From NCBI GenBank assembly GCA_027295435.1, contig JAPUKX010000348.1, forward strand, positions 1-5,380: a stretch of 5,380 nt of DNA. The letters are read 5' to 3'. A program made the position numbers and the translations under genes. The notes beneath the pieces are model-generated. The model had not been told where the DNA came from and did no database searches. It saw only the letters and a list, made by a program, of their open reading frames with translations. This document shows positions 1-5,380 of the stretch, one piece after another; within the stretch, counting starts at the first letter, position 1, and the number at the start of each line of letters is the position of its first letter. The DNA is from Planctomycetota bacterium (GTDB lineage Bacteria; Planctomycetota; Phycisphaerae; Phycisphaerales; SM1A02).

Positions 1-1
1 C

Positions 2-1318
2 ACCGAGGTCTACCTCACCGGTGAGCTGGTCTACACGCAGGTCCAGACTGGCCCGGCCGCGATCGTCCCCCAGCTCCCGCACGGCCTGCGCGTGTTCCTC
101 GATCAAGCCCAAGGCGGCGCTGCGGGGGGTCAAACAGCCCATTGCGTGATTTGGGACCTTCACTTCGCCATTGCGACAGACATCCAGATCTCGGACGGCC
201 CGACGGTGAACGGCGATGTGCTGCGGCTGGTCTACCCGACCATTCCGAACATCGTGGGCTTTTTCGATGGGATCTACATCACCGCGGCGGACTCCGGCCA
301 GCTCACGCTCACGATCGGCGGTGAGCGGCTCTTGCAATACTCCAACCCGCACTCAGCCCTCGGTCAGGCCCAGATGGCGGGGGCAACTCCGCCAGATGAC
401 CAACAGCCGCTGCAACTGATCGTCTCCAACATCGGCTCCTCCGGCGAAGACGGCGTGTCCATCGACCTGACCGAGTTCGCCCCGCCGAACCCCATTATTC
501 CCAGCGCCGCCGTCCATCTGCTCATCCCCGATGTGTCCGCCGCCGGCGCGTACGTGGAGGCGGCCGCATCCGTCATGGGCGTTGAACCCCAGCCGTTTCT
601 CATCGGCTCTTCGTGGGCGAGCAACGTGCCCAATTTCGGCATCCACGTCGAGGTTGCCGCGGACTTCACGCCGTTCGGGGCCGAGACCTACACCGTTCAG
701 TTGATCAACAACGGCCGGCTGTTCGCCGAGGAGATGGGGGTCAGCGCCCCGGTCATCATCAACGAGGCGAATCTCAACGTCTCGATCATCGGCCACATCG
801 CCGCCCACGCGCACGGCCGGTTCGACTGGGGTCTGACCTCCAAGCAGTTGGTCACAATCCCCGGCGGCCCGACGGTGCCGGCCGATGAGATCAGGCTGAT
901 CGCGGAAGTGCCCGGCGGTGTCGCTCGCGGGCCGGAGCCCGACCTTGTGCAGATTGACCTCACCGCCGCGGGCATCGGGTCGTTCACCATCACCGATGAG
1001 ACCGTCGGGGAGATCTCATTCAGCACCGGCGACATCTCCGGTCCGGACGGCTGCGGCTTCCCCGACGGATGCGTTGATGCGCTCGACCTGGGGACGCTGC
1101 TGGGTGCGTGGTGCTCCTCTGCGGGCGACCCAGACCCGCCCAAGGACGTAGACCCGCCGTGCGAGGGCTGCACCTCCCCGAACTTCGCCCTGGCGGACAT
1201 CTCAGGACCGGTGGACGGCGTGTCTGATGGGTGTGTGGACGCGTTCGACCTGGGCAAGCTGCTGGCCAACTGGTGTTCGGTCGCCGGTGGCAACCCCTGC
1301 GGCACCTGCGGCCCGTAA
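2..1318 (+). CDS. Secreted dockerin-like repeat protein, 5'-partial (function unknown)
   Basis: The frame is open from the left edge to a TAA at 1316-1318, giving 438 visible residues without the N-terminus. A GTG at 92 could be read as a start, but coding-like sequence (TEVYLTGELVYTQVQTG) continues upstream in frame, so the true start lies outside the window. Residues 1-340 are rich in beta-strand-like stretches and contain two related segments around GPTV motifs (near residues 65-77 and 288-300). Residues 343-372 and 398-426 are two dockerin-like repeats (DISGP...DGCVDAxDLGxLLxxWC) joined by a Pro/Cys-rich linker, and the protein ends in NPCGTCGP. Dockerin-like repeats usually bind calcium and occur on exported proteins. 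The cysteines fit an oxidising, extracytoplasmic location. No catalytic domain is recognisable, so the role may be structural, adhesive or a surface tag. The signal peptide, if any, is off the window. The frame is well supported, the function is not. Confidence 0.85.
   Translation, partial: TEVYLTGELVYTQVQTGPAAIVPQLPHGLRVFLDQAQGGAAGGQTAHCVIWDLHFAIATDIQISDGPTVNGDVLRLVYPTIPNIVGFFDGIYITAADSGQLTLTIGGERLLQYSNPHSALGQAQMAGATPPDDQQPLQLIVSNIGSSGEDGVSIDLTEFAPPNPIIPSAAVHLLIPDVSAAGAYVEAAASVMGVEPQPFLIGSSWASNVPNFGIHVEVAADFTPFGAETYTVQLINNGRLFAEEMGVSAPVIINEANLNVSIIGHIAAHAHGRFDWGLTSKQLVTIPGGPTVPADEIRLIAEVPGGVARGPEPDLVQIDLTAAGIGSFTITDETVGEISFSTGDISGPDGCGFPDGCVDALDLGTLLGAWCSSAGDPDPPKDVDPPCEGCTSPNFALADISGPVDGVSDGCVDAFDLGKLLANWCSVAGGNPCGTCGP
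1028..1117 (+). repeat. Dockerin-like repeat 1 of the secreted protein
   Basis: It encodes residues 343-372, with GDISGPDGCGFPDGC then VDALDLGTLLGAWC. This fits an EF-hand-like loop followed by a helix, as in dockerin repeats, but the loop is a few residues longer than the canonical DxNxDG...D form. One cysteine precedes VDA and another follows the tryptophan, which could form a disulfide. Repeat 2 has the same layout with a shorter loop. Confidence 0.7.
1193..1279 (+). repeat. Dockerin-like repeat 2 of the secreted protein
   Basis: It encodes residues 398-426, with ADISGPVDGVSDGC then VDAFDLGKLLANWC. It closely matches repeat 1 in the DISGP start, the DGCVDAxDLG core and the LLxxWC end, so the pair arose by tandem duplication. 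It is followed by a short Cys/Gly-rich tail and the stop codon. Confidence 0.7.
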
Positions 1319-1432
1319 GCGACGCCCTTCCCGGCGTACTTCGACGGCTCCGGCACGGTCGGCATCCTCGACCTGCTCACGCTGCTGGCCAGGTCACCAA
1401 CGCCCCTGACGGCAGCTATCGTTCTGTTGTGA
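1319..1432 (+). pseudogene. Third dockerin-like repeat beyond the stop codon, in frame (relic or readthrough extension)
   Basis: Immediately after the TAA of the secreted protein, the same frame stays open for 37 codons to a TGA at 1430-1432. It reads ATPFPAYFDGSGTVGILDL then LTLLARSPT (seen directly). YFDGSGTVGILDLLTLLA has the DxSGT..ILDLL layout of a calcium-loop dockerin repeat, of a subtype without the cysteines of the two preceding repeats. The expected NWG-type end after LLA is lost. The segment has no start codon or ribosome site of its own. The likeliest explanations are a leftover 3' end of another dockerin-tagged gene, a C-terminus shortened by a new stop, or a sequencing error creating TAA. 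Stop-codon readthrough is possible but unsupported. Confidence 0.5.
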
Positions 1433-1583
1433 GACGCCGCCGGCTCGCCCTCGTGATCTTTCTGGTGCTCGGGGGCTCCTCGGTAGGATCAAACCACACA
1501 GGACACGGTCCGGCGCGACTTATCTCATGGGACATGCATGATCAGACCGCGAAAAACCACGCCGTTGACGGTCTACGTTCCGC

Positions 1584-3422
1584 TCAGGCGGGAAGCGGGA
1601 TGATCAGCTTGAAGCACGATCCGTCGGACCCCGTGGATTCGAGCGACAACTCGCCGCCGAAGTCCCTGGCGAGTCCGCGCGACAGGGCAAGGCCCAGGCC
1701 GAGTCCGGGGACCGGATCGGTCTCATCGCGATCGCCGCGCTCGAAGGGAACGAAGATCGACCTCGCATAGGCAACCGGCACACCGGCACCGTTGTCGCGC
1801 ACGCGAAATGCGATGCGATCGTCGGTCAACCGGGCGCTCAGATGTATCTTTCCATCGCCGTCGCCGCCGGCATACTTGCAGGCGTTGTCGACGAGGTTGA
1901 AAAGAATCTGGCTGACCGCATCAGCGTCGATGTGCAGTGGCGTGTCATCGGGGGCTTCAATGTCGATGTCGAAACTCATATCACACGCGTCGACACGCTG
2001 TCGAAGTTGCGGCTCCACATGCGCAACGAGGTCGGCAAGTGTCATCGCCCGGTGCTGCCGCGGCGCCCGGCCCTCTTCCAGCCGCGCGTAGGCGAGGACG
2101 TTTTCGACAAGATTCGACAGGCGACCGGACTCATCCTTCAGGGTCTCGAGATACGTCTGACGTTGACTTTCGTCGGAGACCATGCCATCCGCGAGCATCT
2201 CCGAGTACATGCGGAACGTGGTCAGCGGCGTGCGAAGTTCGTGTGTCACCGACGAGGCAAACCGGCTGCGCTTCTCGCCGAACGCGATTGACGATCGCAG
2301 CGACACGGCGCCGGCGATGATGGCAAGACCGATGGCCAGCCAGGTGATCATCAAGGTTACCCGGGCCGGTGACGTCATCGAAGCCGGCACCACTGGCGGG
2401 CGCTGGGCCGCCAGTTCGGCGGGAATACGCACGAGGCGATTCTCGGTCGCCGTTGCCGTTGTTTCATCGATCGGAATCGGAACCAGGTCGGCTTGCGGAA
2501 ACAGATCACGGATCTCTTCCAGAAGCGCTTCACAAAGTCGCGGCCAGTCGGCGACGATTCCCTGATAGATCGGGATGTCGTCGACCGTAACCTGCCGCAC
2601 CAGCGTCAGGCGATTGTCGCCGTCCGGTCCGATCGTGCCGAGCCACACGGGCACCATTCGTCCGGTGTCGACGGTTGCCTTGGTCAGTTGACTTGTGTCG
2701 ATGTCAATCTGCTGGTTGCCCTGGTAGATTCTGGGCGCTTCCGCCTGTTGAGCGATGTTGCGGCTCTGGGCGCGTTTCGTCCATTCCTTCTTCGACTGCA
2801 ACGTCTGTGATTCGACATCGTTTGCCGGTGCCCCGGGCAAAATCGAGATGAATACATCCTCAAGTGACGCGGCGCTGACGAGCTCGTTGCTGATTGCGGC
2901 GACGCAGGAATCCTGGAAGGAGACCGTGCTCAATTCCATCAGCCGGCGAATCTCGTCGAGCATCTCGCTCTTGACGGCGATGGTCTCGGCGATCCCGTAT
3001 TCCGACTCGGCAAGATCTCGAAAGTTGCCTTCGGGCACTTGCGGCGAGGTCAGCACGTCATCGGCGGTCAACTGAAAGTGAAGCGGGAAGAACTCGCTGT
3101 CATGGTTGAGCAACGGAGAGGGTATGTACACATTGCCGGGCCTGATCTCGTTCAGGATGCTCGTGTACGCCGGTTGCTGCGCGTAGTAGGATTGGTACTC
3201 GACCCAGGGTCGATCCGATTCGTGATCAATCCGCCTGCCCAGCCAGTCCTCCATCCGCCACATTGCGAGGCGAAGCCGGCTCTGGTAGTCGGCTTCGACC
3301 CGCGCGGCGAGCCCTTCGTGTTCGAGATCAATCACGACCGTGGTGATCCAACTCAGCGCAAGGATGGCCGCGGCGGCGCCGCCACCGAACACGAGCCACC
3401 ATGATCGTTGCGAGGTTCTCAT
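1584..3422 (-). CDS. Membrane sensor histidine kinase, HAMP-less, with large extracytoplasmic sensor
   Basis: This 612-residue kinase autophosphorylates on histidine and should pass the phosphate to the response regulator encoded just upstream. Two hydrophobic segments, about residues 10-31 and 353-376, bracket a roughly 320-residue extracytoplasmic region that I cannot assign to a named sensor fold. The H-box is SVTHELRTPL with His394, followed by the dimerisation helices. The ATP-binding domain shows the N-box NLVDNACKYA (509-518), the G1 box DNGAGVP (543-549), the F-box FVPFERG (557-563) and the G2 box GLGLGLAL (573-580), so all catalytic motifs are intact. Only about 18 residues separate the second membrane segment from the phosphorylated histidine, too few for a HAMP domain. 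The ATG at 3422-3420 overlaps the regulator's TGA (ATGA), which favours translational coupling and supports this start. The kinase assignment is firm; the stimulus is unknown. Confidence 0.96.
   Translation of the reverse strand: MRTSQRSWWLVFGGGAAAAILALSWITTVVIDLEHEGLAARVEADYQSRLRLAMWRMEDWLGRRIDHESDRPWVEYQSYYAQQPAYTSILNEIRPGNVYIPSPLLNHDSEFFPLHFQLTADDVLTSPQVPEGNFRDLAESEYGIAETIAVKSEMLDEIRRLMELSTVSFQDSCVAAISNELVSAASLEDVFISILPGAPANDVESQTLQSKKEWTKRAQSRNIAQQAEAPRIYQGNQQIDIDTSQLTKATVDTGRMVPVWLGTIGPDGDNRLTLVRQVTVDDIPIYQGIVADWPRLCEALLEEIRDLFPQADLVPIPIDETTATATENRLVRIPAELAAQRPPVVPASMTSPARVTLMITWLAIGLAIIAGAVSLRSSIAFGEKRSRFASSVTHELRTPLTTFRMYSEMLADGMVSDESQRQTYLETLKDESGRLSNLVENVLAYARLEEGRAPRQHRAMTLADLVAHVEPQLRQRVDACDMSFDIDIEAPDDTPLHIDADAVSQILFNLVDNACKYAGGDGDGKIHLSARLTDDRIAFRVRDNGAGVPVAYARSIFVPFERGDRDETDPVPGLGLGLALSRGLARDFGGELSLESTGSDGSCFKLIIPLPA
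3419..3422 (-). other. ATGA start/stop overlap between regulator and kinase genes
   Basis: The kinase ATG (3422-3420) and the regulator TGA (3421-3419) share bases. No strong Shine-Dalgarno is visible before the kinase ATG, so translational coupling by terminating ribosomes is the likely way the kinase is translated. Confidence 0.85.
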
Positions 3423-4141
3423 TTCGATGCGGTCTCGACCTGATCGGCCAGCATGTAGCCCTTGGCGCGCACTGTGACGATAATCGACTGCGTGTCGGAA
3501 CCGCTGATTCCGTTGGTCAGCTTCTCACGCAATCGGGCGATGTGCATGTCGACGGTGCGGGTATGGATGCCGTGCGGATTCAATCCCCACACGCGATGAA
3601 GCAGTTCGTCACGATCGACTGCGCGATCGCGGTTGGAGGCGAGATACCGAAGGATGCCCGCCTCGCGCTCGGACAGTTGATGAATCTCTCCATCTTCAAA
3701 CGCCACCTCGCGTCGTTCGAGGTGAATCGTCATGCCGTGTGCCCGCAATGTCTGCACGTCGCCGGGCCGTTCAGGTGATCGCCGTAGCACTGCCTCGACC
3801 CGGGCGAGCAGTTCCTTCGCGCTGAAGGGCTTCACCACGTAATCATCGGCGCCGTCGGTGAGCGCCTTGACGCGATCGCCTTCGGCGCCCCGGGCAGTGA
3901 CCATAATCACCGGCAACGTCGGTTGCGCCTTACGAATCTCGTTGAGCACCCGGAATCCGTCCATGCCCGGCAGCATGACGTCGAGCAGCACCAAATCGAT
4001 GGGCGATTCGATCGCCAGCGACGCTGCGGACGGTCCATCGGCGGCTTCGAGCGCCGCATAGCCGGCAAACGTCAGGGCATCAACCAGGCCCCGCCGGATG
4101 GCGGTGTCATCTTCGACAACGAGAATAGTGGCTCGCGACAC
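3419..4141 (-). CDS. OmpR/PhoB-family DNA-binding response regulator
   Basis: This cytoplasmic transcription regulator is the likely phosphorylation partner of the adjacent kinase. With the GTG start at 4141-4139 it is 240 residues, the normal OmpR-family length. The receiver domain (about 4-117) has the acidic pair Asp11/Asp12, the phosphoacceptor Asp54 in LVLLDVMLPGMDG, Thr82 in VIMVTARG and Lys104 in YVVKPF, so it looks fully active. The C-terminal winged-helix domain (about 136-235) has the family pattern LSEREAGILRYLASN, the recognition-helix region HTRTVDMHIARLREKL and the wing VRAKGYML. An upstream ATG at 4318 would add an Arg/Pro-rich stretch, translate the hairpin and overlap the VWA gene, so I prefer the GTG, which has GGAG six bases upstream. 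It is first in the two-gene operon and ends in the 4-bp overlap with the kinase. Its targets cannot be read from this window. Confidence 0.95.
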   Translation of the reverse strand: MSRATILVVEDDTAIRRGLVDALTFAGYAALEAADGPSAASLAIESPIDLVLLDVMLPGMDGFRVLNEIRKAQPTLPVIMVTARGAEGDRVKALTDGADDYVVKPFSAKELLARVEAVLRRSPERPGDVQTLRAHGMTIHLERREVAFEDGEIHQLSEREAGILRYLASNRDRAVDRDELLHRVWGLNPHGIHTRTVDMHIARLREKLTNGISGSDTQSIIVTVRAKGYMLADQVETASK

Positions 4142-4147
4142 GGGAGG

Positions 4148-4151
4148 CTCC
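4148..4151 (-). promoter_or_regulatory. Shine-Dalgarno GGAG deciding the GTG start of the response regulator
   Basis: On the minus strand GGAG is followed by CCTCCC and then GTG, a spacing of six bases. This and the immediate onset of the receiver domain (SRATILVVEDD) decide the start at 4141 over the upstream ATG at 4318. Confidence 0.7.
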
Positions 4152-4183
4152 GTTTCGATCTGCTCTCCAATCCTAGGAACAAA

Positions 4184-4209
4184 CGTCCGCCGCGGGTGTG
4201 CGGCGGACG
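4184..4209 (-). terminator. GC-rich hairpin after the VWA gene, likely intrinsic terminator or attenuator
   Basis: The arms 4184-4193 (CGTCCGCCGC) and 4200-4209 (GCGGCGGACG) pair perfectly over 10 bp around a 6-base loop. On the minus strand the stem is followed by TTTGTT, a short T-rich stretch; on the plus strand it is followed by ATTTT. It lies about 54 bases past the VWA stop and about 42 bases before the regulator GTG. Terminating VWA transcription is the simplest role. The T-tract is modest, so partial readthrough into the two-component genes is possible. Confidence 0.65.
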
Positions 4210-4262
4210 ATTTTCGGTTCCGTCGTTCCGGCGGCGTTGGGCCTCCGTATGCCCGGCGGCGA

Positions 4263-5380
4263 TCAGCCTGAGGCCGACTCTTTCGTCCCCGACTCGGTCT
4301 TTTCGCCTTGGTTATCATCGGCGCTCGCCGTCTTTTCCTTGAACGTGAAGCCTTTCGCCGCCGCCTGCTCGCGCACCGCCTTGCGGATCACGTTGTCGAA
4401 CGACTTCGAATCATCAAGGTTCTGTCTCTTCATTTCTTCCCTGAGGAAGGCTAGACGCTTCTCGTTCAGTTCATTGATCTGCTTCTGAATGCCTGCCCGC
4501 TTCTGGCTCATGTCGTTGACATACGCCGTTCGCTCTTTCACTGTCATCTCCTGCATGTTCTCGGGAAGGTCTTCTTTCTCGACATCTTCGATCTTGAGAT
4601 TCTTCAGATTGAATGCATCGACCAGGTCCCACGAGCACACATAGATGGCGGAACCCTTGGTCTGGGCGCGGGAGGCGGCGGCGGCGGAGTTCAGGCTAGC
4701 CGCGTTCGCGTCCTGCGCCGTCTGGTTCGCCCAAGCCCGCTGACCATTCGTACCGATCGGGATGTACGTCGCGTTGGTCGCGGTCGACAGATCGGCAAGT
4801 TGATCATCAAAGGGAGTGGCGATGACGACCGTGCCGTTGTCATGATCGATTGCCGCGTATTGTCCATCAGCGAGCCTCGCCACCTCACGCCAGCCGAGTT
4901 CTACTGTCGGATCGTCGCTGTTGTAGTGGCAGTAGATCGAATTGATCATGATGCCCTGCGAAATCGTCTGCTTGCACACATCGCGAAAGGGCATCTCCTG
5001 GTCCTGGTCGGCCGATTCGTTCCCCGCCACGACGATCAGTTTCAGTGCATCCGCCGACGGATGCCAGGCGAGCTTGGTGAGCGAGTTGTGGATCACCCGG
5101 GCGACGAGCTCGGTCCCGCCGTTTGTCGTCAGCGCGAACAGCTTCTGCGAGATCAGATCGAGGTCTTCGGTCAGACCGCTCTCAATGTTCACCCAACCGT
5201 TTTCGGGATTGTGCCCGTCGTTGCCGTAGGTCAGCAGCGCCACGCGGAGCTCCGGCGTCGGCTCGGCGAGGGCCAAGTCATTGACGATCCCCCACAGCTT
5301 TTGCTTGGCCGATTCGATCAGACCCTGCATCGATCCGCTCGTGTCGAGGCAGATGACGAGATCGACGTGGCGTTTCTGTG
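4263..5380 (-). CDS. VWA-domain protein with C-terminal coiled coil, 5'-partial
   Basis: The frame enters from the right edge and ends at a TGA at 4265-4263, giving 371 visible residues. An ATG at 5330 is not the start: upstream codons read QKRHVDLVICLDTSGS and complete the metal-ion-dependent adhesion site (MIDAS) motif DTSGSM (visible residues 12-17). A second MIDAS element is the threonine in TNGGTE (about 89). Where most VWA domains have a TDG motif, this one has VVAGNES, without the aspartate. After the VWA domain (to about residue 190) come a QDANAASLNSAAAASRA stretch, a WDLVDAF motif and a charged helical region (about 275-320) likely to form a coiled coil. The tail is Lys/Glu/Ser-rich. 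I recall similar VAGNE-type VWA proteins in Planctomycetota and other bacteria, with no known function, and have not checked this. VWA domains usually mediate protein binding through a bound metal. The signal peptide, if present, is outside the window. Confidence 0.88.
   Translation of the reverse strand, partial: QKRHVDLVICLDTSGSMQGLIESAKQKLWGIVNDLALAEPTPELRVALLTYGNDGHNPENGWVNIESGLTEDLDLISQKLFALTTNGGTELVARVIHNSLTKLAWHPSADALKLIVVAGNESADQDQEMPFRDVCKQTISQGIMINSIYCHYNSDDPTVELGWREVARLADGQYAAIDHDNGTVVIATPFDDQLADLSTATNATYIPIGTNGQRAWANQTAQDANAASLNSAAAASRAQTKGSAIYVCSWDLVDAFNLKNLKIEDVEKEDLPENMQEMTVKERTAYVNDMSQKRAGIQKQINELNEKRLAFLREEMKRQNLDDSKSFDNVIRKAVREQAAAKGFTFKEKTASADDNQGEKTESGTKESASG

Noticed and set aside
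92..94. GTG at 92 as the start of the secreted protein
   Set aside because: The frame is open and protein-like to the left edge, there is no ribosome site, and no signal peptide follows this GTG.
353..1380. Long minus-strand frames (353-814, 697-1380) opposite the secreted protein
   Set aside because: They are antisense shadows in GC-rich coding DNA, with Arg/Gly/Ser-rich composition and no recognisable domain.
1544..1574. Hairpin AGACCG...CGGTCT just past the kinase stop as a terminator
   Set aside because: There are only six paired bases around a 19-base loop, and no T-tract follows on the minus strand.
1842..3404. Plus-strand frames opposite the kinase gene, such as 1842-2291 and 3039-3404
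   Set aside because: They lie fully inside the kinase gene, whose motifs are intact in the minus frame. The products have no recognisable features.
4171..4178. TCCTAGGA palindrome and a TAGGAT -10-like element upstream of the regulator
   Set aside because: No -35 element sits at the right distance because that position falls in the GC-rich stem. An 8-bp palindrome alone is not evidence of an operator.
4142..4318. N-terminal extension of the response regulator to an ATG at 4318
   Set aside because: It would add 59 Arg/Pro-rich residues with no family counterpart, translate the hairpin and overlap the VWA gene. The GTG at 4141 has a proper GGAG and gives the normal family length.

Overview
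The window is GC-rich and gene-dense. It most resembles a chromosomal segment from a Planctomycetota bacterium, probably Phycisphaerae-like. That placement is an inference from three things: the dockerin-like C-terminal repeats ending in an LLxxWC-type helix, the VWA protein with a VAGNE motif, and the large-sensor histidine kinase. No rRNA or other phylogenetic marker is present. I see no tRNA, rRNA, CRISPR array, insertion sequence or phage gene.

Left part (1-1583, plus strand). A large, probably secreted protein enters from the left edge and ends at 1318. Its visible part has two related beta-rich segments and then two cysteine-containing dockerin-like repeats. Directly after the TAA, in the same frame, lies a third dockerin-like repeat of a different subtype (1319-1432), which looks like a relic or an extension cut off by the stop. 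The rest of the gap, to 1583, holds no convincing gene and no strong terminator. The plus-strand gene and the minus-strand block converge here.

Right part (1584-5380, minus strand). In transcription order there is a 5'-truncated VWA-domain protein (stop at 4263), a 121-bp gap with a perfect 10-bp GC-rich hairpin, an OmpR-type response regulator (GTG start at 4141) and a membrane sensor histidine kinase. The last two overlap by 4 bp (ATGA) and form a classic two-component pair. The kinase has two membrane segments around a large extracytoplasmic region of about 320 residues that matches no sensor family I can name, and there is no room for a HAMP linker. The hairpin suggests that the VWA transcript ends before, or only partly reads into, the two-component operon.

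The most unusual points are the in-frame dockerin repeat beyond the stop, the disulfide-type dockerin variant, the unassigned HAMP-less kinase sensor, and the VWA protein whose metal site lacks the usual third aspartate. Nothing here amounts to a clearly new multi-gene system.
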